64,000 nucleotides of DNA. Origin: GCA-2687025 sp964473525. Lineage in GTDB: Bacteria > Poribacteria > WGA-4E > GCA-2687025. A model generated the notes under the pieces. It was not told the origin of the DNA. It saw nothing but the letters and a program-made list of their open reading frames with translations, and ran no database searches. Within the stretch, counting starts at the first letter, position 1, and every line of letters begins with the position of its first letter. Location: NCBI GenBank assembly GCA_964473525.1, contig CAYYPK010000002.1:62001-126000 (forward strand). Reading direction: 5' to 3'. Below, piece after piece: positions 1 to 8,065 of this stretch. The position numbers and the translations under genes were made by a program.

Positions 1-539
1 TCGCGTGCGATGTTCTGAATCGCGCGCACGAGCTCCTGCCGCCCGCCATAGCTCAAGGCGAGGTTGAGTTTCAGCCCGTGGTTGCGTCTCAGGCGGCGCC
101 CGGCTCGCGCCAGTTCCCAACGCACGGCCACCGGCAGCTTCTCCAGGTCACCGATGCCGCGGAGTCGGACGTTATTGCGGTCCAGATGTGGCGTCTGTTT
201 ACGCAACTGCTGACGGAACAGCCGCATGAGCGCACGCACTTCACGCGGCGGGCGCTTCCAGTTCTCCGACGAGAAGGCGTAGAGCGTCAACGCCTCGACG
301 TGGAGGCGCCCGCACTCGTCCACGGCCTCCCAGACTGCGTCCACGGCAGCCCTGTGACCCTCGATGCGCGTGCGGCCTCTTCGGTTTGCCCACCGACCGT
401 TACCGTCCATGATGATGGCAACGTGACGCGGCACACGGTCGGGATCGATGAGCGCCTCGAGCTCATCGTCCGACAGGCGTGAGAAGTCCAGCACGGGCTT
501 CGCTTCTATGTTCGCGTGGGGGGCCGCAAGCAGGGACAT
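1..539 (-). CDS. uppS: Isoprenyl transferase (undecaprenyl diphosphate synthase), 3' end outside window
   Basis: This cis-prenyltransferase condenses isopentenyl diphosphate units onto farnesyl diphosphate to make the C55 lipid carrier for peptidoglycan and other envelope polymers. About 179 N-terminal residues are present from an ATG at 537-539, and the gene runs off the left edge. Visible signatures are HVAIIMDGNGRWA (the catalytic Asp/diphosphate loop), RIEGHRA, TLYAFSSENWKRP and the later LNLALSYGGRQELVRA block, all in family order. An ATG beginning MSLLAAPHAN fits the usual short variable N-terminus. It is divergent from the XRE-type regulator, and a perfect 12-bp palindrome lies about 20 bp upstream of its start. 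Only the missing C-terminus prevents a check of the dimer and Mg-binding residues. Identification is firm. Confidence 0.95.
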   Translation of the reverse strand, partial: MSLLAAPHANIEAKPVLDFSRLSDDELEALIDPDRVPRHVAIIMDGNGRWANRRGRTRIEGHRAAVDAVWEAVDECGRLHVEALTLYAFSSENWKRPPREVRALMRLFRQQLRKQTPHLDRNNVRLRGIGDLEKLPVAVRWELARAGRRLRRNHGLKLNLALSYGGRQELVRAIQNIAR

Positions 540-557
540 CGCGTCGGTCCCGATGTG

Positions 558-572
558 TTGCATATATGCACA
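558..572. promoter_or_regulatory. Palindromic site, copy 1 (candidate operator)
   Basis: The sequence TTGCATATATGCACA contains the perfect 12-bp palindrome TGCATATATGCA at 559-570. It matches a second site at 669-683 in 14 of 15 positions. Both sites lie in the uppS/XRE intergenic region, so binding by the XRE-type protein (autoregulation) is a reasonable inference, not shown. Confidence 0.45.
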
Positions 573-588
573 ACCAGCAGCTTCGTGC

Positions 589-594
589 TATAAT
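589..594 (+). promoter_or_regulatory. Possible -10 box for the XRE-type regulator
   Basis: A perfect TATAAT occurs in otherwise GC-rich intergenic DNA, 100 bp before the chosen start of the XRE-type gene and just downstream of palindromic site 1. No convincing -35 hexamer sits 16-18 bp upstream, so the promoter would probably need an activator, or the match is chance. Confidence 0.35.
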
Positions 595-668
595 AACCGA
601 GCGGACATCGTCTGTCAAGCTCCCAAAGCGTCTTGCGGTGGGGAGGTACGGCGGGTGTCGCCTAGCTG

Positions 669-683
669 TTGCACATATGCACA
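669..683. promoter_or_regulatory. Palindromic site, copy 2 (candidate operator)
   Basis: The sequence TTGCACATATGCACA differs from copy 1 at a single base and is centred 111 bp from it. It ends 11 bp before the regulator start at 695, where a bound protein could block initiation or translation. Confidence 0.45.
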
Positions 684-694
684 GATCGGGGATC

Positions 695-1522
695 ATGGAC
701 TACACCGACGCTATCGTAGCGAACGCCCAGAGGCTCCTGGACGGGCGCTCCAAGTCCGAGATCGCGCGTCTGGCGGACATTGAGCGCACGAAGCTCTACC
801 GCTTCCTCGGTGGCAAGCAGGTGCTCCGCGCAGACGAGCTGCGCCGGCTCGCCGACGTTCTGGACGTGGACGTCACGGCGTTCTATGGGGCCAGTTCACC
901 GAAGCCCGATTTCCAATCCGCGTTCATGCAGAGCGATGACTTCGCTCTGCGCATCTCCAGCGTCCTGCTGGGGCCGGACGAGGAGCCGCCGCCCAAGGAC
1001 ACGTGGGCGTTGGAACGCCTTCTCCGCGATGTCGAACCAGACCCAGAAGCGGAGCGCGTGGTGACAGACCTGTGCGATGTGCTGCGGAGCCCGGCGCTGT
1101 CCGCGCTGGCGTTCATCGGCGCATGGGTGCTGCTGTGGAACCGAATGACGGTCGACGACGGACTCCAGATGGCGCGCGCGTCGCGGCGCATCATCCCAAG
1201 TCACGAAGGCCTCATGGTAAGGGTTGGGAGCGTGGTGTACCGGAAGGACGCGCCGAGGATCGACGCGATCACCGAGCTCCTGGAGACCGTGGAGCCACAG
1301 CCGCTTTACCTCAACGCCGTCGGGCACCTGCGCTACGTGCTGTCGATTGAGCGTATCGACCAGTGCGCGTCCCTGGCGCACAAGGTGTTGGAGAAGAATC
1401 GCCGCCGGGCGCAGCAGGACGTGCATCGCCGACTGCTGGCGCTCAAGAGCACCATCGACAGCCCGGAAGCTCCGGCATTCTGGGGCAAGCTGCTGACGTT
1501 CCTGGACCCGAACATCCCTTAG
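695..1522 (+). CDS. XRE-type helix-turn-helix protein with a long uncharacterised C-terminus
   Basis: Residues about 15-65 look like a Cro/CI-type helix-turn-helix: SKSEIARLADIERTKLYRFL followed by ADELRRLADVLDVDVTAFYG. The remaining 210 residues match no domain I recognise and may sense a ligand or oligomerise. The chosen start is the ATG at 695, preceded by GGGG; an upstream in-frame ATG at 677 lies inside palindromic site 2 and would encode MHRSGIMDYT. The frame stays open further upstream, but that region is low-complexity and overlaps the divergent uppS promoter, so I leave it out. Two near-identical palindromic sites flank the presumed promoter, suggesting autoregulation and perhaps control of uppS. 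The gene is convergent with the cyclic-nucleotide-binding gene. The DNA-binding role is well supported; the regulon is unknown. Confidence 0.75.
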   Translation: MDYTDAIVANAQRLLDGRSKSEIARLADIERTKLYRFLGGKQVLRADELRRLADVLDVDVTAFYGASSPKPDFQSAFMQSDDFALRISSVLLGPDEEPPPKDTWALERLLRDVEPDPEAERVVTDLCDVLRSPALSALAFIGAWVLLWNRMTVDDGLQMARASRRIIPSHEGLMVRVGSVVYRKDAPRIDAITELLETVEPQPLYLNAVGHLRYVLSIERIDQCASLAHKVLEKNRRRAQQDVHRRLLALKSTIDSPEAPAFWGKLLTFLDPNIP

Positions 1523-1570
1523 CTAGGATGCTCGGGGCGCGCGCCAAGGCGGCCAGATGGGTTGGGCCTG

Positions 1571-2104
1571 CTACGCCTTGGCACTGAGCGCAAAACTCAG
1601 CGCGGTGGTGAGGTTGATGACGTTCTCGTTGCCTTTGCTGATCGTGCCGACGGCTTTGGTAAGCACGTTCTTGCACACGATGTAGCCGGTATCGTGATCA
1701 CTCTCGGCAATCGAGAAGAAGTCGGCGTTGCGGATGACCGCAAGTTCCCCTGCTTCAGACCCGGTCACGGAAGCCGTGCGGAGACTGTTCTCGTCGAAGA
1801 GGGCCAGTTCCCCGAAGTACGGACTCCACTCCGCCGGCAACTCGATGATCTCGCGATCCCCCTGCGCCATGCCTCTGCCCTGTCGGAAGTACAGCTTCTT
1901 CGACACGCGCACCTTGCCCGAGAGCAGCAGGTACATGGTGTCGCCGGACTCACCGTCGCCGATGATGACTTCATCGACATCGAACGACTGGCGTGTGGTG
2001 ATTCCTGCGATGACCTGCAGTTGGGGTTCCTCGAGTCCTTCGAAGATCCCGACCGGAATCCCACCGCAGAAGCGCGTTAGCTCTTCGACCGATACATCCG
2101 CCAC
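1571..2104 (-). CDS. Cyclic nucleotide-binding domain protein
   Basis: This 177-residue protein is essentially a single cNMP-binding beta-roll: GIFEGLEEPQLQVIAGI, then DGESGDTMYLLLSGKVRV, then PYFGELALFDENSLRTASV. The last resembles the phosphate-binding cassette, although the usual Arg of the R-T-A motif sits in a changed context. No DNA-binding helix-turn-helix follows, so it is not a Crp-type activator but a stand-alone sensor or protein partner. A perfect AGGAGG at 2112-2117 lies 7 nt before a GTG at 2104, which I take as the start rather than the TTG eight codons upstream. It is the last gene of a run with the GDSL hydrolase and the RCK-type potassium channel, 60 bp downstream of the channel. 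A regulatory link to that channel is inference. Confidence 0.8.
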   Translation of the reverse strand: MADVSVEELTRFCGGIPVGIFEGLEEPQLQVIAGITTRQSFDVDEVIIGDGESGDTMYLLLSGKVRVSKKLYFRQGRGMAQGDREIIELPAEWSPYFGELALFDENSLRTASVTGSEAGELAVIRNADFFSIAESDHDTGYIVCKNVLTKAVGTISKGNENVINLTTALSFALSAKA

Positions 2105-2111
2105 GTCATGG

Positions 2112-2117
2112 CCTCCT
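2112..2117 (-). promoter_or_regulatory. Shine-Dalgarno AGGAGG deciding a GTG start
   Basis: AGGAGG on the minus strand with a 7-nt spacer to the GTG at 2102-2104. It sits inside the coding region that the longer TTG-start reading would imply, which argues for the shorter protein. Confidence 0.7.
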
Positions 2118-2164
2118 GGCCCACACAACTATAGCCTATTCCCGCCGCGTACCCGCGCTAACCG

Positions 2165-3784
2165 CTACTGCGCCCCACTGCCGCGCGCGGGACGGGCTCG
2201 AATAACGAGAGCCTTGTCGTCTTCGCTGACTTCCACGTCTCCCGCAGGATTGATCGCGACCTCCGTCTTGGCGGTCTCGGCGACCATCTCAATGCCCGCT
2301 TCCTCGATCTGCTCCTTGATCAACTCCACCATGTAGGCGTCCCCGCCCTCCATGGCGCTCTCAAGGCCAAGACCTTCCTGTTCGGACACGAGGCCGATGA
2401 GCGTGGCGTTACGCTCCGTCTTCAGGTAGGTGTGCAGCTGCGCCACCTGTCCACCGACAAACCGCTCAGGGATGTCGATCGCCTGGAATTCGTTGGCCTC
2501 CTCGGGATCCAGTAGTTCGTGAATCGTCTGCGTCATCCCTGGTCGCACGACCAACGCTGCAAGCATCTCCGGCGTGTGCGAATCCGTCAGGACCACCTCG
2601 TCGACATTCGCTCGATGCAGGTTCGCAACGCGCGTCGCGCTCACCGCATGGGCGAACACCTTCACCTCTGGGTCCAGCACCTTCATCGCCATCGTGGCTT
2701 CGATCGTACGCGTGTCGTCGGCCTCGGTGCCGTCCGAGTCGTCCGGGATGATGATGATCGAGCTAGCGTTGTGCAAACCGGCCCGATCGAGATCCTCCTC
2801 GCGCGTGAAGTCACCACGGATGAAGCGGTGTTCTAGCGTGTTCATGCCGCGTAGGTTCAACTCCATCGCGTCCTCGGCGAGCGTGTTCAGGAAGATCACC
2901 TGTAGCGGGTCGCCGCCAGTGCACCCCGCGTCCAGCGCCGCGATCACGCGCGGGGCCGCGCCGTCGGTCCACCCACAGAAGATCGTGTGCCCTTCCCAGG
3001 GATCCTCCGCCTGCTCCTCGCCGCCCTGGATGCGGCGCGCGACGAAGGCCGAGGCGAACGTCGCGGTGAAAGACGAGAGAAGGAACAAGCTCATGAACAT
3101 CACGACAACGGCCAATAGGCGACCGGGCCCAGTGACTGGGTATTTGTCGCCGAATCCAACGGTGGTCATCGTCACCACGGACCACCACATCGCGTCCCAC
3201 ATGGTGTCGTACATGGCGTGGTCGATGACGTCGACCTCTGACAGCCCTGTCGCGATGAGTTGATCTATGTGGCTGAGCTCAGAACCCAAGTCCGCCGCCG
3301 ACTGGAACATCTCGCCCCTGCTGATGATACGAGCTCCAGTCTCGTCGTCGTAGTCCCTGGCAGCTGTGACGTTCGTGTCGCCTTCCCACGACGCGCCGAC
3401 CAGATCCCAGCTCACGCGCGTCTCGAGGAAGTACCCCAGGCCTCCGGCTATCACGATTACGATGTTGATGCCCGCGACAATGCGCAGGAACGGCAGCAAC
3501 GCGGAAATGCGTTCCCAGTGGCCTTCGGCGCGCTCCTGTCCGAAGCGCGGCGTTGCTTTGCGGACGTACCACGGGAGAGCGGCGAATTCCTCCGCCGCCC
3601 TGGCCGCTTCGGCAGCCGCGTGGATCTCCTCGGCGGTCAGCTCGGGTTCACCGTCGCCTCCGTCGCCCTCGCCGTCCGGGGAAGATGCAGCATCCGGGGC
3701 GTCGGCGGGCTCTTCGGCGGCCTCTTCGACAGCCTCGTCCGGCTCGTCCTCGACCGCTTCGTCGGGAGTCGGGTTGTCGTTCAC
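2165..3784 (-). CDS. Potassium channel with two membrane helices and a cytoplasmic RCK/TrkA-N domain
   Basis: The 539-residue protein starts with a strongly acidic, Ala-rich tail (about residues 1-65), then a first membrane helix (about 97-120), an extracellular or periplasmic loop, the pore loop with the K+ selectivity filter TVGFGD at 208-213, and a second helix (about 222-250). The C-terminal half resembles the RCK domains of MthK-like channels: HTIFCGWTDGAAPRVIAAL at the Rossmann start, then FIRGDFTREEDLDRAGL and IIIPDDSDGTEADDTRTIEA. Such domains gate the pore in response to Ca2+, nucleotides or pH; the ligand here is not evident. The start is a GTG at 3784 with GGAG 9 nt upstream. The GDSL gene ends 19 bp upstream. 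The periplasmic loop between helix 1 and the pore (about 70 residues) is long for a two-helix channel. Confidence 0.9.
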   Translation of the reverse strand: MNDNPTPDEAVEDEPDEAVEEAAEEPADAPDAASSPDGEGDGGDGEPELTAEEIHAAAEAARAAEEFAALPWYVRKATPRFGQERAEGHWERISALLPFLRIVAGINIVIVIAGGLGYFLETRVSWDLVGASWEGDTNVTAARDYDDETGARIISRGEMFQSAADLGSELSHIDQLIATGLSEVDVIDHAMYDTMWDAMWWSVVTMTTVGFGDKYPVTGPGRLLAVVVMFMSLFLLSSFTATFASAFVARRIQGGEEQAEDPWEGHTIFCGWTDGAAPRVIAALDAGCTGGDPLQVIFLNTLAEDAMELNLRGMNTLEHRFIRGDFTREEDLDRAGLHNASSIIIIPDDSDGTEADDTRTIEATMAMKVLDPEVKVFAHAVSATRVANLHRANVDEVVLTDSHTPEMLAALVVRPGMTQTIHELLDPEEANEFQAIDIPERFVGGQVAQLHTYLKTERNATLIGLVSEQEGLGLESAMEGGDAYMVELIKEQIEEAGIEMVAETAKTEVAINPAGDVEVSEDDKALVIRARPARGSGAQ

Positions 3785-3803
3785 AGCAGATCACTCCGAG
3801 TCG

Positions 3804-4454
3804 TCATATGGCGGCTCCCACCGCTCGAAGCCACGCGACCGCCATGAGCATGTGCCCGGGCGGCAGCGGATGCACTCCATCGCCGGTCCACTCGAATCCA
3901 GGGCGCTCGCCTATCGCACTGGCGAAGCTCTGGAACATCGGCGCGAGCACCGCGTCGTACTCCTCAGCGAATTCGTGGATCGCCGCATTGTACGCCGCGA
4001 GCATCGCGTTGGACTCGTTCTCCACGTCCTCGCCGATGACGGATGTCTCCATCAGAACCAGCCGCGCCTGCGTCTTCTCGACGGTGACTTCCAGGAGGTC
4101 GCGATACACGGCGCCGTATTGCTCGATCCCCACGTGGCTGTCCGGGTTGCCGTCGAACCAGCGCCAGACATCGTTGATGCCTATCGAGATGGACACCCAG
4201 TCCGGTTGCTCGGCGATGACATCGCTCTCCCACCGGTCCCGCAGATCCACCACCCGATTCCCGCTGATGCCCCGGTTGACAACCGAGATGCGGCGCTCGG
4301 GATACAGCACGGCTAGCAGGTCCGCCACGTGCGCGACATACCCCGAGCCGAGACTACGGCCGACATCCGCGCGACGACCGGCGTCGGTGATGCTGTCCCC
4401 GATGAACAGAACACTCTCGCCGTCCTGCAAAAGGAGATCGCTGCGCGGGCTCAT
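3804..4454 (-). CDS. SGNH/GDSL-type esterase or acetylhydrolase
   Basis: A compact 216-residue SGNH hydrolase. Block I is LFIGDSITDAGRR (nucleophile Ser), block II has the Gly in NRGISGNR, block III is SIGINDVWRWF (oxyanion Asn), and block V is DGVHPLPPGH (catalytic Asp and His). The family cleaves ester bonds on sugars, lipids or acylated polysaccharides; no substrate can be read here. There is no signal peptide from the chosen ATG at 4454. The frame stays open upstream with ATGs at about 4508 and beyond, but those residues lack the conserved start of the fold and are Arg-rich, as expected of non-coding GC-rich DNA. It is the first gene of a minus-strand run with the K+ channel and the cyclic-nucleotide-binding protein. 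The shared operon probably reflects packing rather than pathway. Confidence 0.88.
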   Translation of the reverse strand: MSPRSDLLLQDGESVLFIGDSITDAGRRADVGRSLGSGYVAHVADLLAVLYPERRISVVNRGISGNRVVDLRDRWESDVIAEQPDWVSISIGINDVWRWFDGNPDSHVGIEQYGAVYRDLLEVTVEKTQARLVLMETSVIGEDVENESNAMLAAYNAAIHEFAEEYDAVLAPMFQSFASAIGERPGFEWTGDGVHPLPPGHMLMAVAWLRAVGAAI

Positions 4455-4615
4455 ATGTATGGCGTGTCCCGTGGGCCGAGCTGACAGTTGCCATCCTTCA
4501 GGTGGCATCTGGTAGTGTACCAGAGACCGCCTAGCGTTGCATCCCCTACCGCGCCGCCAGGGTTTACCACGAGCCGCCTCGACGGGGGAGGACAAAGCCC
4601 ACCATCGTCCCTACG

Positions 4616-5161
4616 CTATCGATCCGCCAGCAGCGCCTCCCTCACCTGCTGGCGTTGGTCCGGTGACAACGCCGCGGCTTCGGACCGGAACGCGTCGGTG
4701 TCGACTGCCGCCAGGCGAACCAGGGACGCCAGGCGCGCGTCCGTCAGCCGCGTACCCGAGGGGTCGGATCCCTCGGCGCCCGCGAACGAGGCGGACGGAG
4801 CCGTCGACTGAGGAGGCCGCGTTGCGCGCACCCTTCCGCGAAGCCACGCGAATCCGTACGGTCCCGCGAGGAGCGCTACGACCGTGGCCAGCGCCACGCC
4901 AACCGCCATTCGCGCGTCATCAGCCACACGCGCGCCGGGGATGGCGCATACGAGCGCCGACCCGGCGAACACGGGAAGTCGCTTCGCGAGCGCGGTTGCG
5001 ATCGCTCCGCACGCCACGGCTGCCAACCATGCGGCCCAGCCGTTTGCCAGCGTTCCAGCCGCGGCGCCAACGAGCGACGCGAGCGCGCCGACGAGAAACC
5101 ATACGACAGCTTCCAAGGCCAATCCCCGTTCCCGTGCTGTTGCCGATCGCGACGATGGCAA
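4616..5161 (-). CDS. Hypothetical membrane protein
   Basis: A 181-residue protein with three or four hydrophobic segments: about residues 17-40 (VVWFLVGALASLVGAAAGTL), 43-60, 65-78 and 86-105. These are followed by a hydrophilic Ala/Ser-rich tail ending TDAFRSEAAALSPDQRQQVREALLADR, which looks helical. I recognise no family. The reading uses a TTG at 5161; another TTG about 14 codons later, directly before LALEAVV, has GGGGA just upstream and is an equally likely start. It stands between the GDSL gene and the divergent crystallin-like gene. Coding is supported by the clear separation of membrane segments and soluble tail and by the absence of a better gene on either strand. Confidence 0.6.
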   Translation of the reverse strand: MPSSRSATARERGLALEAVVWFLVGALASLVGAAAGTLANGWAAWLAAVACGAIATALAKRLPVFAGSALVCAIPGARVADDARMAVGVALATVVALLAGPYGFAWLRGRVRATRPPQSTAPSASFAGAEGSDPSGTRLTDARLASLVRLAAVDTDAFRSEAAALSPDQRQQVREALLADR

Positions 5162-5250
5162 TCTTACCGCGACGCCGCTCGCGACGCAGCATTTGTGTCC
5201 AGACCGTTTGCTGATACACTGGCTGAAGTCACCAACCGAAGGGACGCGCG

Positions 5251-6594
5251 ATGCCCGCCAACCTGCCTCGATTGGTCATTGAGGCGTTTCAGAACCAACG
5301 GTTCGGCGGTCGACGCGCCGTCATCATTGACGACACGCCTGATACGGCCGAGATCGGCCTCGACGAGGCCGTCTCCTCCATCCGCGTCTACAAGGGGCCC
5401 GGTTACGCCCCGGGGGCCAACCACAAGGCGCTGCTATTCGCCGAGCCTGGCTACGAGGGTCGCAGGCTGTCGCTTGGCCCGGGCGCGTACCAGACGCTGC
5501 ACCAACTCTCCTACAACTTCGGAGACGTCGTCCGCAGTGTGGCGATCCGCGCCGAGAGCAGGGCGGATGGCCCTGTCTGGGGCACGGCGCCGGTCGTTGT
5601 TGATGTCTTCACCGAGCCCGGGTTTGGTGGCACGCGCACGACGATCGTGCGTGACGAGTCGGATATGGGACGTCGTGTGACGAACGTCGCCCGGTCCATA
5701 CGCGTGCTGAAGGGCCCCGACTGCCCTCCGATGGGGTGTCGCGTGCAGTTCTTTCCGCAGCCCCTCTTCGAGGGCGAGCCGTTCCCCGTCGAGGTCACAC
5801 CCCAGGAGTCCGTCGTCGAGATCCCCGACCTGCGTGCGCTGCCTCAGTCGATGCCCAGCTCGGTCGGCTCCGTGAAGATCGAGGGCTGGACTTCCTCGAC
5901 CCAGTTCTCGCACGTCGTGTTCCAGGACGAATTCGACGGCACGCGACTGCGGGACGGCTGGGAGTGGACCGACCCGCGTGAGGGCGCCGAATGGCGCGAG
6001 CGGCAGGGATGGCTCACCATGACCGTCGAGCCTGGACAGAACCTGTGGCGTGGCGCGAAATATGACGCGCCACGCTTGCTGCGCGACGCCGAGGAGGACT
6101 TCTCGGTTGAGACGCGGCTCCAGATCACCGACGAGACGAACCCGCACGGCGGCGTTCTCATCTGGTTCGACGAGGACGCCTTCATCCGCCTGGAGAAGAC
6201 GTCCACGCACCACGCCTTCCGCGGCGACATCCGCTTCGAGCAGCACACGGAACGTGGCGGCGAGCCGCTCGTCGGCAGGGGCCTCGGCCTGACGGACGCC
6301 AAGCAGCTCTACCTCCGCGTCGAACGCAGCGGCAACCTGTTCACCGGGTACGCGAGCGAGAACGCAGTCGACTGGGTGAGTTGCGGCACGGCGTTCGCCA
6401 ACATGGGCGATCCGACACGCGTCGGCATCCACGCCCTCTGTCCGGGGAACATGCCACCCACGGTCACGCGCTTCGACTACGTCAAGATCTGCAAGCGACC
6501 CGAGGAGGCGCCGCTAATGGACTCCCGCCTGCCCGCGTCGTACCGGAGCCCCTCACGCGGTCGCCGGGTAGACATGCTCCGCAAGCTGACCTAG
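5251..6594 (+). CDS. Beta/gamma-crystallin-like repeats fused to a DUF1349 (concanavalin-like) domain
   Basis: The N-terminal 210 residues contain three crystallin-type repeats: VIEAFQNQRFGGRRAVI ending in AVSSIRVYKG; LLFAEPGYEGRRLSLGPGAY ending in VVRSVAI; and VDVFTEPGFGGTRTTIV ending in ARSIRVLKG. A fourth, weaker repeat starts VQFFPQPLFEGEPFPV. From about residue 225 (HVVFQDEFDGTRLRDGWEW) the protein looks like the DUF1349 beta-sandwich: FSVETRLQI, GGVLIWFDEDAFIRLEK, LYLRVERSGNLFTGYAS, DPTRVGIHAL. No signal peptide is visible, so it is probably cytosolic or exported unconventionally. The ATG at 5251 has AAGGGA 6 nt upstream. Crystallin repeats often bind Ca2+, and DUF1349 proteins are thought to bind carbohydrate; a ligand role is inference. 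Its stop codon overlaps that of the convergent sulfatase-like gene. Confidence 0.82.
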   Translation: MPANLPRLVIEAFQNQRFGGRRAVIIDDTPDTAEIGLDEAVSSIRVYKGPGYAPGANHKALLFAEPGYEGRRLSLGPGAYQTLHQLSYNFGDVVRSVAIRAESRADGPVWGTAPVVVDVFTEPGFGGTRTTIVRDESDMGRRVTNVARSIRVLKGPDCPPMGCRVQFFPQPLFEGEPFPVEVTPQESVVEIPDLRALPQSMPSSVGSVKIEGWTSSTQFSHVVFQDEFDGTRLRDGWEWTDPREGAEWRERQGWLTMTVEPGQNLWRGAKYDAPRLLRDAEEDFSVETRLQITDETNPHGGVLIWFDEDAFIRLEKTSTHHAFRGDIRFEQHTERGGEPLVGRGLGLTDAKQLYLRVERSGNLFTGYASENAVDWVSCGTAFANMGDPTRVGIHALCPGNMPPTVTRFDYVKICKRPEEAPLMDSRLPASYRSPSRGRRVDMLRKLT

Positions 6595-7985
6595 CCGACC
6601 GCCGCGACCTGCTCATCGCTCGCGCCGAGCTCGCGCAGCCAGTCGAGGCATGCCTGCCGCATCTCAGCGACCTTCGCGGGATACTCTCCCGCGACATCGC
6701 TCTCCTCGCCGGGGTCGGTTGCGAGGTCGTATAGCTCGGGCGCCACGGCCCCGTCCTGCCCCAGAATGAGCGACCAGGCGCCGTCGGTCACGGAGAGCTT
6801 GGCGCCCTCACGTCCGCGACCAACCTGCAACGCGGGGCTCGAGACCGCAAGCTCACGCGCCCAGTCCGGGCGGTCGGCGGATCGCCCTAGGAGCGGGAGC
6901 AACGACTGCCCGTGCGCGCTAGACGGGACGTCGAGGCCGGCGCTCTCCAGAACAGTGGGCATGATGTCGGGCGGCTGGACCAGCTCCGACGCGCGTCCTC
7001 CGTCGATCCCAGGTGAGTAGATCATCAGCGGGATGTGCGACACTTCGCGGTACAGCGGCCAGCTGCCGCGGTCGTCGCTATCCGAGATGTTCGATTTCCC
7101 GGTGCGGTCGTGTTCACCGAGATACATTCCGTGGTCCGCCATGAACACTACGACCGTGCTGTCCATGAGCCCCGTGTCCTCCAGCGTGCGGAACACACGC
7201 CCCACATGCTGACTCACGAGCGTCACTTCGCCTGCGTAGTGCGCTCGCAGGTTCCTGAGCTCGGCCTCCGTGTAGTCCGACGCGGCTCCATAGTTCGGGT
7301 GGAACATCGGCGTGCCGTCGTAGCCGGGATCGTACATCTCGACGAGGTATTCAGGCGGATCCCACGGCTCGTGGACATCGAAGCAATCCACCCACAGGAA
7401 GAACGGGTCCGCCTTGTAGTTGTGCTCGAGCCACAGAGAGGCGGCGCGACAGGTCTGTGCGACGAACCGGTCCTCCCCGGACATCCACTGGTGGTGGTTC
7501 TGCCAGGCGTGGACGTTGGCGAGTGTCCCGCCAAACGGCCGTGGTCGCTGGCGCGTCTTGTCGTCGGGTACGCGCTCTTCGACGGGCTGATTCATCCACG
7601 TCATGGGCGTGTCGCCCTCTTGCCCGCGTATCCACTTCGCGCCGTGGAAGCCGCGGTCGAAGTTCGCGGCCCCGCGCATCATATGCGGCGTGTCGATAAT
7701 GAGCTGATTCGTGTAGCCGGCTTCCGCCAGCAACGGCGCGATCACCGTGGCGCTCGGGTCGAGAGGCCGCCAGCCGTAGAAGGGAAATCCGTACCTACCC
7801 GTGAACCAGTCCGTGCGCGTGGGGATGGTGGGGAAGGACGACACGTAGCAGTTGTCGAAGCAGGTCGCCTTCGCTGCGAACGCATCCAACTCAGGCGTCT
7901 TGATCCAGTCGTTCCCATTCGCCCCGATGTAGTCGTAACGCAGCGTGTCCGACACGATAGCCACGATGTTCAGACGCTCAGCCAA
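6591..7985 (-). CDS. Sulfatase-family protein with Thr at the formylglycine position
   Basis: A 464-residue member of the alkaline-phosphatase/sulfatase superfamily. The metal-site start is NIVAIVSDTLRYDYIGANG. The nucleophile region reads TIPTRTDWFTGRYGF, where true sulfatases have C/S-x-P-x-R, so the residue normally converted to formylglycine is Thr. Later metal and substrate motifs are present: WVDCFDVHEPWDPP, VVVFMADHGMYLGEHDRTGKSN and IPLMIYSP. Thr is the nucleophile in nucleotide pyrophosphatase/phosphodiesterase relatives, so phosphoester hydrolysis is as likely as desulfation. No signal peptide is visible, so the enzyme is probably cytoplasmic. The start is a TTG at 7985 with AGGAGG at 7991-7996, spaced 5 nt. 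The gene ends on a CTAG shared with the convergent crystallin-like gene. Confidence 0.88.
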   Translation of the reverse strand: MAERLNIVAIVSDTLRYDYIGANGNDWIKTPELDAFAAKATCFDNCYVSSFPTIPTRTDWFTGRYGFPFYGWRPLDPSATVIAPLLAEAGYTNQLIIDTPHMMRGAANFDRGFHGAKWIRGQEGDTPMTWMNQPVEERVPDDKTRQRPRPFGGTLANVHAWQNHHQWMSGEDRFVAQTCRAASLWLEHNYKADPFFLWVDCFDVHEPWDPPEYLVEMYDPGYDGTPMFHPNYGAASDYTEAELRNLRAHYAGEVTLVSQHVGRVFRTLEDTGLMDSTVVVFMADHGMYLGEHDRTGKSNISDSDDRGSWPLYREVSHIPLMIYSPGIDGGRASELVQPPDIMPTVLESAGLDVPSSAHGQSLLPLLGRSADRPDWARELAVSSPALQVGRGREGAKLSVTDGAWSLILGQDGAVAPELYDLATDPGEESDVAGEYPAKVAEMRQACLDWLRELGASDEQVAAVG

Positions 7986-8065
7986 GGTGTCCTCCTAACG
8001 TACCGCGCGCAGCGAACCGTCAAGGGCCCGCAGCAGCGCGTAGCCGCGAGACCCGTTCTGGCGCC

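Noticed and set aside
479..694. Long upstream extension of the XRE-type protein
   Set aside because: It crosses the divergent promoter region and both palindromic sites and lacks any conserved segment.
1523..1570. GGCGCGCGCC palindrome between the convergent XRE and cNMP genes
   Set aside because: It has no loop and no T-run, and such runs are frequent by chance at this GC content.
4455..4595. Longer N-terminus for the GDSL hydrolase
   Set aside because: The extra residues (RGKPWRRGRGCNARRS and onward) have no family similarity, and the fold begins right after the ATG at 4454.
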